Shown in pieces: positions 1 to 15,631 of a DNA stretch of 64,000 bases; positions within the stretch are counted from its first letter, which is position 1; each line of letters starts with the position of its first letter. The stretch spans positions 1,178,001-1,242,000 of the forward strand of contig JAJFZO010000882.1 in the NCBI GenBank assembly GCA_021397835.1. Direction: 5' to 3'. Under the pieces are notes generated by a model. The model was not told the origin of the DNA. It did no database searches and worked only from the letters and a program-made list of their open reading frames with translations. The translations under genes were made by a program, and so were the position numbers. The stretch is from Moringa oleifera. Its lineage: Eukaryota > Streptophyta > Magnoliopsida > Brassicales > Moringaceae.

Positions 1-1
1 A

Positions 2-226
2 CTGTTGCATGGCGATCATGATCATCATGATTACGACGACACTATCAGCTTCTTCGGCGTTCACCGGGCTGTGTCCCATGAGTCCCATATTGCGGTAGTT
101 GGTGGCACCGGCAAGTATGAAAACGCTAAAGGTTATGCTACCATCGAAACACTGCACCAGGAGGATCAGCACACAACCGACGGCGTCGACACCATCCTGC
201 ATTGCAATGTTTACCTTACTGAGTAA
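2..226 (+). CDS. Dirigent protein, C-terminal part (5' end outside window)
   Basis: The reading frame is open from the window edge (base 2) to a TAA at 224-226, giving about 74 C-terminal residues. The segment carries the dirigent-family core: a SHIAVVGGTGKY stretch, then AKGYATIET, and an ending TDGVDTILHCNVYLTE, which matches the last beta-strands of the dirigent beta-barrel. Dirigent proteins are secreted and steer stereoselective phenoxy-radical coupling in lignan and lignin chemistry; the substrate here cannot be told. An acidic, histidine-rich run (HGDHDHHDYDD) precedes the conserved core and is unusual for the family, where this loop is normally not His-rich. The start, signal peptide and promoter lie left of the window. 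Family assignment is secure, subfamily is not. Confidence 0.88.
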   Translation: MLHGDHDHHDYDDTISFFGVHRAVSHESHIAVVGGTGKYENAKGYATIETLHQEDQHTTDGVDTILHCNVYLTE

Positions 227-440
227 TGCGAATTCCTCCAGCATTAGCAGCTCTTTGCTATGGTGGGTGTGACAGTTTCTCTGTGTAATGTATGTTGTAT
301 GTCAAAGTATCTGAAAATTAAATGAGAATTTGTGTTGTTGTATCAACTGTGTTCAGATTACCTGTAACTGGATCCTTTCCGGCTTTTTATCGTAGGATTC
401 GTGAAAGTAACTGAAACTTTAAAAAGAAAAAAAATGAAAA
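227..440 (+). other. 3' UTR and downstream flank of the dirigent gene
   Basis: Moderately AT-rich sequence after the stop codon with the usual T- and GT-rich plant 3' end character. A near-upstream AATTAAAT-like polyadenylation signal sits around 316-324. No other feature is visible before the tRNA gene. Confidence 0.4.
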
Positions 441-512
441 GGGGCATTCCGAGAATTGAACTCGGGACCTCTCGCACCCTAAGCGAGAATCATACCACTA
501 GACCAAATGCCC
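441..512 (-). tRNA. tRNA-Pro (anticodon AGG)
   Basis: Read on the minus strand this is a complete 72-nt cloverleaf. The acceptor stem GGGCATT pairs with AATGCCC, with discriminator C at 441. The A box is TGGTCTAGTGG. The anticodon stem is CTCGC/GCGAG around loop TTAGGGT, giving anticodon AGG. The T arm contains GAGTTCAATTC. All stems pair without mismatch. There is no intron, and CCA is not encoded, as expected for a eukaryotic nuclear tRNA gene transcribed by RNA polymerase III. It lies convergent to the dirigent gene and about 550 bp past the 3' end of the TRM-type gene. Confidence 0.95.
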
Positions 513-1065
513 ATTGCACGCAAACTCGTCGATATATAACTAATTGATTCCTTACTATTGCATAACTCCAACCATCACAGTGAAAATGAAACCATTGATA
601 TATGAAACCAAAATATTTGCATTTTAATAACAATTTGTAACATCAAAAAATTTTATGTTAACAAACTCCAATTAATAAATTAATATAATTTTATTTGTTT
701 ATATTTCTGTGATATTAATTAATAAATTATTTAAAAACATTATATTTTTTCAACAAAATGCAATACCAACTCACATGAACAAAAGTTATTCATTCCTCAA
801 ACAAATGCAAAGGATTGCAATATTTAATTGAACATCAAAACAAATTTTTTGAATGTCAACAAGAATGGTAATAGACCAAACTACAAACCTGGCTGGACCA
901 AAACTTTTTTAACTTTTCCTATATACACCTGTCCCTAATGTACACTGACAAGAAATGAATGAAGACACTGAAAACAACAAAAAGAAGAACAGCAACCTCT
1001 CACTTATGGTTTTGCTAACCCAAAAATGAATTGGAAACAAACAAAACAATGAAAGAAACTACTTT
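513..1065. other. AT-rich spacer and TRM-type gene 3' flank
   Basis: About 550 bp of AT-rich sequence between the tRNA-Pro and the stop codon of the minus-strand gene. The part near 900-1065 is less AT-rich and probably includes that gene's 3' UTR. I see no further gene here. Confidence 0.4.
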
Positions 1066-4000
1066 TCAAAAACTCTCTATCCTAACAATCTCAGACACTA
1101 ACTCATCAATCAACCAATTCTCTATTTCTATACCAATAATCTCGATATCATCTCCCAACGCTAGCCACCGATCATCTTTCCCCAGCACATTTGCAGATGA
1201 GTTCTGCTTTGCTTGCTCTTCCTGGCTGATGAGCAACGTCCACAGCTCATCAATCACCTCTGGTCCCTGCTGCCTAATGCTAAGCCTTCTGGATACTGGT
1301 TTTTCCCATGTGGATACACCCAGACATGGCTGCAGGAGCTCTATGAGCCCTGAATTTACACGGTAAAACAAAAGCTTCCTTTCTGACCTCTTCCAAGATG
1401 CCTGTTCCCCGTACTTCTTCTCTAGCTTCTCAAAGATCACAGGGTTTATCGGCCATTCTGATGACAGCCATGTATCAAAGCCCTTGCTCCTACCATGGAA
1501 ACCTGCCTCGGTTAAGACATCAACCATATAGGAAAAATCCCTACTCTCTTCTACTTTGAACAATTGAATTAAATCTTCATCTTCTTTTCCTTCAGAGTTG
1601 CCTCTGCATCGGTCCTCTGCGTCCTCATCATCACTTGAGACAACCATACCAGTTCCTTCAGAATATGCTTCAAAGGATTCTGATTTTGGAATGTCAAGTT
1701 GCCACTTCACACCTAAGGAAGCAATAAAAACTTAAACTAGAGAACATGGGGAAACATCATGAAGACAAGCAATTCCATTAGTTCACTTACCATGTAAATT
1801 GATGGTCGGAATGCATTCAGAGTCCGTTGAAATCTCATCCTGGAATGGTGGTTCCAGTACTGAAACTGGACTGGGTTGATAAGCCTCCTCCAAAGTTCCG
1901 ATGGATTCTGGGTCTGTACCAGAGCAGTGTGAAGAAACAGAACCTTCATCAGATATTCCAAGTAATATATCCTGCAATATAAGAACAAGATTTCAGGTCA
2001 GAAACTTAGAAAGCCGAGGTATCTGATATGAATCATTTCATAACCAGTATCCACAAACACCATCAACAATAAGTAGAAGGTAGTAGAAAATTTAATAATT
2101 GAATCATCCTGCACTTTCAGATACCAAGGTCAAGCTTACCTCTTTACTAGCATAAAAATGGTTAGAATGCAACAAAATTGCAGACTAGAGGCAAATGTGG
2201 GTTTTCATATCAGCCAAACCCTTATCTCCCTGACTCCAGCCCCCTCTCCCACACAATACAGAAACAAAAAAGAAAAAAAGTCCCCAGCATATTCTAAAGA
2301 ATATGCACCTTATTTCAAGTCAAAGAAGGAGATACTTAGTTGCATAAGATAAGCTAGTGTTCAATATTACATGTCATGAACAGGAAAGGGGTGATGCTTC
2401 AGTATGTCCTTGAAACCAAAACTGGAACTTCCAAAATTGTGACACAAAATTTGCACGCAAGTAACAAGCTTGTCACTGGTCTTTTGGTTCAAAACAAATT
2501 AAAATATAATAGAATTGGTTCTGCACTATGAAAGGAATTCTTATGTAGTTTGAGTGCCTTAACATTACAATTCGGTATCACCAAACAAGAACTTTCTCCT
2601 TTGGTCACTAAAGAAACCCAAAAGCACTCAAGAAACACAAAAACATCAAAAACCCAAGATGATACAAATCAGTGACATACAAGACCTCAAATGTAAAACA
2701 TGTCTGAACCTATGATTGCAATTGGCTAAATCTCATGAACTCACAGTATGGTTAGTTTGAAATAATCAAGAAAAAGTATTCAGGAGTAGTATCATGCAGT
2801 TCAAGACTTCTACAAGAAAGAAGCATGGAACCTGTTGACTAGATGACATGGAAATTGCAGAATTTTGCATAGGTGGATCCTTCTCCGCAAGTTTGTCCTC
2901 TGGCCCAATTTTTATGATGTGATTATCTTCTATAGAATGATTATGAAGTGAGACTTCCTGAGGAAGAGACAGAGACTTCCTGCAGCTTACAGCCACATTT
3001 TTAAGTTCTGGACCAACTTGCTGGCCTAAATCCAGCTCTCCCGACTTGTGCTGTGCCAGAAAGATAGATTCTAGTGACTCCACAGCTCTCTGACTGCTCC
3101 TAGTTTTAGGATTCATGATGCTAGAAGAATACATTGGAGACAATTTAGATGTTGGTAAATCCCTGACACAAGCACCCTTCCAGCCATCCCTACTGCTAAT
3201 GCACAAAGAAGAAGCTGAATTCTCATGCCTATCAGCAGTACAAATGTAATTGCTCATGCCATCTTCACCAAGCTTGTAATCTAAATATCTTGGCCTCATG
3301 TCACTATCAGGCATGGCGAGCATTTCACCAAGAGTTCTGTTTTTGCACCTACTCTCACTACCCAGGCCAGCCTCTCGAGACATTTTGGTCGACTTCCATC
3401 TTTCTGATATTTGTTTCTTGGCTTCCCTGGCCACATATGACTCATCTGAAGGGTATAACAAGGACTTGTACCGGAATCTCAAATCAAAAAATTTTGGAGA
3501 TGAGACCATCATTGCCTTCGACTCTCTTCCTAAACTGTCAGCATCTCTGAATCTTGACCTTGATGCCTTACTGGAAATGTCACTTATCCCATGCCTTGTT
3601 TGTCTTGGGAAATCCTCCACCATTTCGCCTGATACTTTATCTAGTTGCCTCAGTAGCTCTGCTTCATCAGCCAATTGCTTCTTTTCTTTCAATTCAGCAA
3701 ATAAACTCTGATTTTCAAGACAAAGGAATGCTTTGTGCTTCCTATCACCTAAATGAGGAGCTTCATGGGAACTAGGTGAAGAACATCTTGAGGTGTGCTC
3801 TGTCTTTCCAGGGTTTGGTTTTAGAACAACAATTTTCCTGTTGAGAAGGCATGCCTCATTCTTTGACTCCTTTGGATATCTCAAAAACTTGTAAACAATA
3901 TCTGTACTATCATCTCCTCTGGAACCTGTTAGATGACTATTCTCAGGTTTCTGTGGCAGTTTAGCATTTCCATGATGATTTCTTCTCTTGGATTTCCTGA

Positions 4001-4571
4001 AAGTGTCAGTCCTTCCACATTCAGAAGAACCCGATGACTTTAGGACTGTTATGCTCCTGGAATTCATATGAGGAGAGAGACCTTGTAGATCATGAAGATG
4101 CTTCGGAATTAAAGAACTTGGTTTCTGAAGATAATTTTGGAAAAGCTCCTTTCTGGAATCCACAGAAGGTGCATCATAAGCTTCCTTCAAGGTTCGAGGC
4201 CCCAGATCCACTGAAATTGGATCTACATCCCTGACCTTTTGGCTCATAAATGCCATCTGTAGCTCTGACGATTTCATGTTTGATTTCCTCTTTTCAACTG
4301 ATGCATACTGGTGTTTTTCTCTCGTTAGTGTTTCTTGTACTGCAAAGACATCCTTAAATTCTTCTTGCTCTTCAACACTAAACCTAAATGAGCGCCTTTC
4401 AGGGGATAAGCGCTTCTCCCAGGCACCTATAGAAGCAACTCTGTGCAAATAATTCTCAGAGAGCACTCTCCGTTGCTTCAGGACTGGCTGCTGAGGTGGC
4501 AGTTCATCAAGACCCATCAATCTTGCAATGACGCTAGGTGTCCTTTGTTTAGACTCCATTTTAGTAGTCAT
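1066..4571 (-). CDS. TRM/LONGIFOLIA-type protein (VARLMGLD motif, DUF4378)
   Basis: Three coding exons on the minus strand: 4571-2832, 1971-1791 and 1712-1066, giving 855 aa. The joins preserve frame (phases 0 and 1) and all borders are GT/AG. The N-terminus has the family motif ARLMGLDELPPQQPV (about residues 16-30). The centre is a long basic, Ser-rich, probably disordered region with motifs such as RTLGEMLAMP. Exon 2 carries QPSPVSVLEPPF, and exon 3 is the acidic, Trp-containing C-terminal DUF4378 region ending WLIDELVSEIVRIESF. Such proteins belong to the TON1-recruiting-motif/LONGIFOLIA group, which bind cortical microtubules and affect cell shape and division plane; that role is inferred from family. 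The ATG at 4571 is preceded in frame by TGA (TGA GAA ATG), so this start stands unless an upstream exon splices between them. ATG 4559 is an alternative. Confidence 0.85.
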
Positions 4572-5970
4572 TTCTCATGCTATTTAATTGAAGACTCCTA
4601 AACTCAGAAGCTCCCTAGAAAAAGCAAAAAGGCATCTGCACCAAAGGGGGAAGATTCTATGTGAAGGATGGAAAGGAACTTGCACACATCAAATGCCTTC
4701 CAATTTCCTTTTTCCTTTACATCTTGGACCAATTACTAGATATGAAAAATCAAATACATATCGAAAAATTATATAGCCTCAATGATAGATCAATGATAAC
4801 CTACTTACTCCATCTTCCTCCATATTACAGCTGCAGCAACAATCCCAATGAGATACAAAGGTCAGAAGGCTTCTGAGTTGCCACTCTTCCCTGCTTCCTG
4901 GAAATGATTTTATTACATGTGAAGAAACAGAGAGGCCATATGCAAAAGAAGAAAAAATACCTTAAAAGATTAATAAGAGAAGGAAATAAGGAAACAGCTT
5001 TTGATGACCAGCACCTGAAACTGAATCCTAAGCTTGATCACAATCTTAAAAAGTGGGAGTACAAAAGAGTAACATTTCTTTTCTGGAAGAACCTGATACT
5101 TGAAACATCATGGCATATAACATATCTATCTTCATTCAAAGGGAATAAAGAAAAGTGGAAAGAAGAAAAGGAAAACCATTAAGAAAATAAAAAGAAACAA
5201 AGAAAATTTTAAAATGGAGAGCAGAAAGAAAAGGCAGCAAGTCATGACAGCATACGGTAAAGCCAAAACCAAGTTTCTAGAAGCCCGAGTAATACAATAC
5301 AGCGTGGTCATAAGCAATCAACATGCGGAAACAAAATAATCAGAACAGTATCTTTGGTCAGGCAATGATTAGAACAGCATAGAAGCAAGAGTAAAGTGAA
5401 AGAGCAAATGGAACATACCATCATAAATCACAAAAGACTCAATATAGTAAAGCCACAGCAAATTGCCATAATATCAAGTGCCAAGCCACAAAGGGGAAAA
5501 AGAAAGAGAACCACAATAATTAACCTCAATTTCATTTTAAACATAAACAAAACAGAATCATTTTGATGGCCACTAATAGCAGCACAACCACCATTAAATC
5601 TCCGCTGCAAAACAAGACCCACTTCACAAAAGCGCGCGCAAAAATCAAAATCCAGCTATATCGTTAGCAAGCAACACTCCCAGAAAAAGAAAAATTATAA
5701 AACCGAAAAAAGAAAACCCAGATCCTGATTCAAGCAAAGAAAGAAAATCTCACCTTCTTTAACAGATCTTTCTTGAATCATAAATCTCCTCTTGGGTTTG
5801 TTTACACGCCCGTAATTCAATCTGTCCATCGCATGCAACAGTTGCTCTCAAAATCCACTCATCTTCAAGGACAATCAGCAATCCAAAGAAAACGACTCAC
5901 TGTCTCGCGCAAAAATGAAGCAAGGAAGAAACCGAGCTCGCAAGCTGGAAACCTAAGTTAGGTCAACAGG
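4572..5970 (-). other. Probable 5' UTR with intron(s) of the TRM-type gene
   Basis: On the minus strand a good donor (AAGAAG|GTGAGA) lies with its exon ending at 5754, inside a less AT-rich block at about 5754-5970 that looks like a non-coding first exon. The stretch between it and the ATG at 4571 would then be mostly intron. A tiny possible exon (acceptor CTGCAG near 4834, donor GGA|GTAAGT near 4808) is also visible. No long coding frame is present. This is inferred from splice signals only. Confidence 0.4.
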
Positions 5971-8900
5971 CTAATTAATGACAAACACAAGTCAAGCACT
6001 TGAATTTCAGGAACTTGGACACGCTAAAATGGTCGGTTCAGCAAATCTGTAATTCGGGTTCTTTAAAAATTATGGGACCCGCGCTTCGGAATTCAATGAT
6101 TTAAGGAAACGTGAATCAGAATTAAAAAAGATTATAAGAAAATGATAAGAAGATACGTTTCATTTGATAAGGCAACAGAGCAGCAGACGCTATATCATAA
6201 GTTCCTCCATTTTTTTGATGTTGTCGTTTTATGTTACCAGGCGCCAACACGACTTGTCGTATTGCACATTTCGCGCCACAAAAGAGACAAACATTTTCTT
6301 TTTTTTTTTTTTCTTTTTTCAGGTAGGAGCGAGGTTGATATTTCCAGTTACAGTTTTGCTTTGTGCAGGTTGATGCAGTGAGATTTACTTCACTGCTTGC
6401 TTTTACAGGAAGAGGATGAGAGAATCCTGGATGTAGTCAAATTATTGGCGGAAATAGGATAACTGTTGGTTGGACAATTGGAATTTGTGACACGTGATAT
6501 TATTCTGCATTGCATGGCCAAAACTAGGCTCTTGACGTAAATAGGTTTGGTCCGAACCTATGTTAGGCCTATCGCTAATCCTAACCAAGGGCTACTACAT
6601 TGGGCCGGATCCAAACCTCTAGCTTCACTTTTTATTTTTTATTATTGTCAATATTAATAAATATCTTTTTAATCTTAATATTTTTTATTTTTATTTTAAA
6701 TTGTAAAATATCTTCAAATAAAATATAGTTAATGAAAAATAATCAAATTAAAATCTATTAAAAAATTTTAAAATTAAAAATATTTAAATTAAAGATTTTA
6801 TATTATAAATTTTAATTTAAAAATTTTTATTATTAAAAATAAAAACTTATATCAAATTTTTAAAATATTTATAATAAATAACTCATAAGTCAAAAATTAT
6901 TTTAAATTACAGTATTGACTCAATATAAAATATAAAATTTATTCGAATTATTATTTAAATATTTTAATATCAAAATATATTTTAAAATTCTGTTTGAAGT
7001 TTGAGGTAAAGATTATGAGAAAAGGTACTTTTGAAATTTCAAATGATATTTATCTCTTTTTTAATATTTTTATAAATTAAAATCTATTGTTTTACAAAAA
7101 CTTAATTTGATAAAAATAATTTATTTTAATAATTATTAAAATTAAAAGCAAATATAAAACTCTAAAAATATCAATTCTATTAATTTTATATTTGATATTT
7201 TAATTTGATTTAATTTAAATTTAATTATAAATTTAAAAATTATAAATATATATTTAAATTAATAAAAATAAAAATATTTTCAAAAAATATATATCAAAAT
7301 TTTAAATATATATAATAATTTGAGAGTGAAATTTTATTCAAATTTGATGAATGAAATTAAAATAAGATATAATAATTATATGAGAATTTTAAAAATGAAA
7401 ATAATTTTAATTTTTATAATTATTTGAATTAATATTCAATTTAAATCAAACAAAATATTAAATATATAATTCAATTTTTTATATTTATTTTTAAAATAAT
7501 TATTTTATTTATTAAATTTTTTATTTGAATATGCACAGAAAAAAGAAAATAATGAGAAAAATTGCTCGAGTTTGATATCCACTTTACACACAAATATTTT
7601 TGATTTTTTAAATAAAAATAAATCATCAATTTTATATACTTTTAAAACAGATAATAATCACAAATTATCAAAAAATAAAAAATGCTAAATTCAAATAGAA
7701 TAAACTACAAAGGACAATTTGGTAGGTCATTGAGCAGGTGAAGTGAAGACAAAATAGGTTTCCAAATTTTATTTTAAAATTAAGAGACATAATTAATTTT
7801 ATTATTTAAAATATTATTAAATTTATATTTTCTTTGTCAAATATTGACTAACCCAAATATTATTTTAACATATATTATATTTAATAGATTAATAATATTT
7901 TATTAGACAGTGTCCCCTTATAAGTCAAAATGATAAACCAATAAAATTTAAAAAATATATTTATTTGTCCTATTACATCAATTTTGATCACACTGCCCAA
8001 TCTCTTAATAATTGGTTTATATTTTGAAAATATATGAATAATTCTCAATTTTTTAAATAAATATTGTTTTTTATTTTCATTCATAATGTTAATATAAATT
8101 TTGTGATTAAAATAAATAATATTTTATTTACATATCAACTTAAATGAGTGGGACCTATCAAGGCTCCCACATTAGGAAAAGTGAAGATGCCCTTTGTGAA
8201 AAGGTGGAGGGAATATCTGAATGGGTGGACATGGTAAAATTGGTAGTTAATTCAAATTGTATGAGATGTGATAGCATTATTTGGGAATATGAATAAATAT
8301 TTTTTTATTTTTTATAATAAATATGAATTATAATTTTTAATATTATTTATTTTCAATTTAAATTAAAAAATATTTTATTATTAAAATAATTTAAATAAAA
8401 ATTACATTTCATTTCAAGTTAATCTTTTAAGTATCAAATACGTAATTAACTCAATCAAGTGGATATAATTCAACAATTTTTTATATTTATTTTTAATTTT
8501 TAAAATATATTGATGAAATATCAGATATCAAAACATAATTTTTATATTTATTATGATTTAAGCATCATTTCATGAAATAACATGTTTTAGATCATAAAAA
8601 TTTTATTATATTTATTTTAATAAATAAATATATAATCAGTAAAATATATTATTAATAACAAATAAACACGTGACATTATAAATGAATAAATAACTATATA
8701 TTTATTATTTATTGAAAATAACTTTAAAATTGTGGGACCAGCGAAAATTTGTAAAGAAAAGTAAAGGCAACCAAAGGACATGCCCGAGATAGAGACCGAG
8801 TTCACTTTATGCCATTACTTTATTTCTTTGAAGTTGGTAGGTTTGAGTACTAATAAAACTTATAATTTATTAATTAATAAAAAATAAAAATAATTAAAAC

Positions 8901-9545
8901 ACATTTTAATCACATATTGATATTTATTAAAAAATATAATTTATTAATTAATAAAAAAATAAAAATAATTAAAACACATTTTACTCACATCTCAATATTT
9001 ATTAAAAAAATATAATAAAATGAATCGATAAATAATGTGTCATAAATTAAGTGTTTGTAAGACCAAATTTATGTATTTTCATGTTTTATCAAAAAGAACA
9101 TAACATAACAATAATTATCATAAATAAATTCAAAATTTGTATTTTTCTCAAAAAACAATTATATTTAAAAATGCAATATATCTTTTATTTTTTATTAAAA
9201 ATATTTGATACTAAATATACTAATTGCATGTGTGCTTATTGAATCTCACCTAATGTAATGATTTGAATTCAATTAAATAAATTGTCATACATAATTAATT
9301 AATTAATAATAATAATTAAAAATAAAAAACTTGATTAACAATTTTCAAGAGGTTGGTAATTTTAGCATTAGGATTAGCTATTTTGTATTCATACTTAGAA
9401 AAGATATCTCAAATTTGATTAAAAAAATTAAAAAGGGTAAAAAAGTCAACAATCATGGTTGGAGCCTTCTGGATTTTCAAAAAGTTCTTCATGATTATCC
9501 AAATAATTAATAATTTTTTATTAAAAAATAAGATAAAATAAAAAT
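5971..9545. other. Intergenic region, mostly very AT-rich
   Basis: 5971-6620 is of ordinary composition and likely holds the promoter of the TRM-type gene. A segment around 6540-6620 (GGTTTGGTCCGAACC, GGGCCGGATCC) looks foreign to its surroundings but I cannot assign it. 6620-9400 is extremely AT-rich with short palindromes, one copy of a recurring AT-rich module (about 6750-6960) and a tandem duplication (8861-9008). No credible coding region is seen. Confidence 0.5.
8861..9008. repeat. Tandem duplication, period about 74 bp
   Basis: The unit starting TATAATTTATTAATTAATAA at 8861 recurs at about 8935 with only a few differences, through AATTAAAACACATTTTA and CTCAATATTTATT. Two copies are present head to tail in AT-rich intergenic DNA. 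Confidence 0.8.
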
Positions 9546-9749
9546 GTGCTGATTTTACAATGGCAAGCTGCTCTGTGGGTCCGGTCTCGGTCCCCGCCGG
9601 TTCAGCACTGGCCTGTCACCGTCGCTCAGTTAATCGATATAGTGCTGCAACTGTCCATCTGCTTTCACTTGCTGCGGCTTCTCTCCCGTCCTGCCATATC
9701 TGTCTCTAGCAGAAAACTACCATTCACTAGCTGCAAACTTTCTAAGCAA

Positions 9750-12798
<3,049 letters not shown>

Positions 12799-14620
12799 AT
12801 TAGTCCTAGAATATGAGGAGTCTTTCCTCTGTGTTTTTGAAATGTGGACTGAGACCTTATGCCAAATGGATACACTGGCGGTTCCAGTTGTTAAATAAAT
12901 GTTGTAATGTATCAGCTATGAGCTTGACTGTTTATCAGACCATCTATGTAATAACAATTCCATTTGGCTTTGTGATTAATGGGTAATGGCAGGTCTACCT
13001 TGAGAACTATATCAGCTATCAAAATTTTATTTTGCTTTCAGTTTGCTTCTTTCAGTGCATCTTTTCTTCCTGGAAAAAGAGTTGAAAGGAAAACTCAACA
13101 CGCATGGATGCATGAACCTGCATGCTTGCGGAGACTTTTCCCAAAGCACCCAAAGATTGAGTTGATAATATTATATTGGTTAAGCAAAATTTATTAGAGA
13201 AACCTTTTAAAAAGCTATAGCTCATTTTCGGTAGACTTCCATAGTTCAGATTAGATGCCATTTTAAACCCACCCAGCAATGAGCAATTTCAAGTGGGTAA
13301 ACTTCCATTTCACTCTGCAAAACTTGGAGGGCACACACCTTTTAATGTCCTAAAGTACTTTCTTTACCACTTGAAAACAAAACCTAATAAGCTTACCCTA
13401 CACTTGGACTTCAAGTGGGTGAACTTCCATATACCTCTGTAAAATTTGCAGGGCAAAACCTTAAAATGTCTAAAGTACTCTCTTTTACCACTTGAAAACA
13501 AAACATAATGAACACACCCTAAACTTAGACCCACCGGCCAAAGCAAAAAGCCGGTGACATCACCTTCAAATGGGCAAGAAAGAGCAGTCGGAGATGGCGA
13601 TGGTGACGAGGCTGCTAGGTAGTCCCCATGCTTGTATGCTTCATTTATCACAGGTACCATGTAAAGACAAATCATAGTCCTGTCCTATAGGACAACATGT
13701 TGGACAAAAAGATTCTATGTGTTTCCAAGTACCAATAGTCTTATTCTTCTTGGAAGTATATATAATTTTATATATACACAATCAAACCCTTGATTAAAAT
13801 TAAAATTAAAATTAAAAATCTCCCATAAAAAAATAAGTTTCATTGATTTGTTTAAAAAATAAAATTTTTCATTTTGTTTATTCACTCAGTTAATAAAATA
13901 TCTTTGAAGTAATATGATAAATTCAAAAATCATTTAATTGATTATACTAATACTCAAAATTATTGGATCTTGTTCTTCAATTAATATAATTTTTTATTAT
14001 TACTATAATTATAAATTAAAAAGCTCGGTAATATCATATTTTATTAAATTATTTTTACATGACGTAAAACTAAAAAAAAAATAATTAATCAAGATATTCA
14101 GGTCGAGAAATTCGATTAACTGAAATCAGATGCATTCTTCTCATAGCCTTGAAATTAACAATTAAAAAAACTTTCAATAATTATAAAAAAATTCAAAATT
14201 AAACTTAATTTATAAATATATTTTAAAGTTCTACGCATCGGATTATATTTAAATTTTTAAGTCTTTTTTTCCTTATTGATTCACTAGATTACAAGGGAAT
14301 TAAGTAACCTTATCTTTTTTCCGACTAAATGAGCCAAAGCTTTGATAGAATGCCGACATGTACGTAGGACAAGGTGACATATACATATATGGATTATGCT
14401 TTGGATCAAGGCGATGTAGAGATCACTTTGGGAGGAGAGTAATAAACACACACATACATATTAGTATGCATTACTCCGTGCTCTCCCCGTACATATGCAA
14501 TAGGACCACAATATTTTTCCCTAGCGATTTGGAAGGATATGTGGAAGGATTCTGAGGAAGCAAACAGACCAACCAGAACACTGAGACGAAGAATGTGAGA
14601 TCACTTTCAATGGCGTAGGA
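12799..14620. other. Intergenic region between DHAR and the TIGR01589-type gene
   Basis: 12799-12960 is the DHAR 3' UTR. 13288-13531 is a two-copy tandem repeat. 13560-13670 is a short GC-richer patch whose minus strand has an open frame with no recognisable motif. 13740-14330 is AT-rich. 14340-14580 has several ATGs but no convincing gene; part is likely the 3' UTR of the minus-strand gene ending at 14621. Confidence 0.5.
13288..13531. repeat. Two-copy tandem repeat, period about 122 bp
   Basis: The unit starting TTCAAGTGGGTAAACTTCCAT at 13288 is repeated at 13410 as TTCAAGTGGGTGAACTTCCAT. Further shared blocks are CTCTG.AAAA.TTG, CTAAAGTACT and CCACTTGAAAACAAAAC. The copies are diverged by scattered substitutions and small indels, so the duplication is not recent. 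Confidence 0.85.
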
Positions 14621-15631
14621 TTAGTCGTCGGATTCCTTGGAGGAGCCTGAGATCATCTTCTGGATCATTTCACTTGTCTCTTCCTCAGACATTCGATCTT
14701 CTTTGCTTTCTGATTGAGATTGAGACTGGGATTGCGCGTAGGCCTCGAAGAATTCCTTGTTCTCTTTCTCTAATTCGTTCCAAACTGCGAATAATATTGA
14801 TAACATGAGGCCTTGTTCGGGCATGTTAGCATATATGTTCACGTGAATGTTAATTAATACCATCAATCAAAGCCACTTGGTCAAGATTTTTTTAATTTGC
14901 TTAATGAGGTAAAGAAGTAGAATGTTATGTTATGAAGTTCAAAAAGCGTGAAAATATATCTTGATCATCATGTCAAGTTCAATGTTATTTGTTGGAAAAA
15001 TAAATTTTGAAGAATACCCGTCTGAGAAAAGGATTCGATGAGATAGAATTGAAACTGGCATGAAAAAAAATTGAAGAAATTTAGGTTTTATGAGGAAGTT
15101 TGTTCAAGATCATTAGATAATTTGCCACCCAAATTAGGGTTGATCATGATCAAACTAGAAAGGCAAGTGAACCATAGGAAGACTAAATGATCAAGGGGTG
15201 CTTGATGTGTAGGCTTGTTGGGACTAAATTAAATGATCAAGATCACCGGCTTCATGATAATCAAAAAGTTCACTGAAGATCATGATCAAAATTAGGAAGG
15301 GAATTAAGATTGATGATGAAGGTCAAGTGGGTGCATGTGAAAGTGAAAAATGGAGGATTTACCGGTGGAGGTGATGACAGGCTTGATGTTTGCATGTTTA
15401 GAGAGAGCTTCCATGCACTCCTCTTTGGACATTCGGAAGATCAAGCACTTCTCTATCAGATGCTGCACCTGCAACAACAACAACATGATGATCATCACAA
15501 GAAACATGAAACACAACTCCAAACCAAGAGGGGATGATCAAGATCATCAAAAGGCCAAACGCATGTTCCTGTCCAAGTACTTAATTATCATCACTTACCA
15601 TGTGTATGTAAGAAGCAGAAGAGTCACCCAT
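14621..15631 (-). CDS. Small plant-specific protein, TIGR01589 family
   Basis: Three exons on the minus strand: 15631-15599, 15468-15363 and 14784-14621. All borders are GT/AG and the frame is continuous, giving 100 aa. The protein begins MGDSSASYIHM. A helical core follows (VQHLIEKCLIFRMSKEEC and then EALSKHANIKPVITST), then VWNELEKENKEFFEAY, and an acidic Ser/Glu-rich tail ending KESDD. The core is the hallmark of a widespread, uncharacterised angiosperm domain family (TIGR01589). There is no signal peptide and no membrane segment. The tail contains an expanded SQ repeat (QSQSQSQSES), encoded by a short repetitive tract, which is probably length-variable. No biochemical function is known to me. 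Because each exon is short, no single open frame shows the whole gene. Confidence 0.88.

Noticed and set aside
13364..13675. 103-aa minus-strand ORF
   Set aside because: It runs through the two-copy tandem repeat and shows no conserved motif or splice context.
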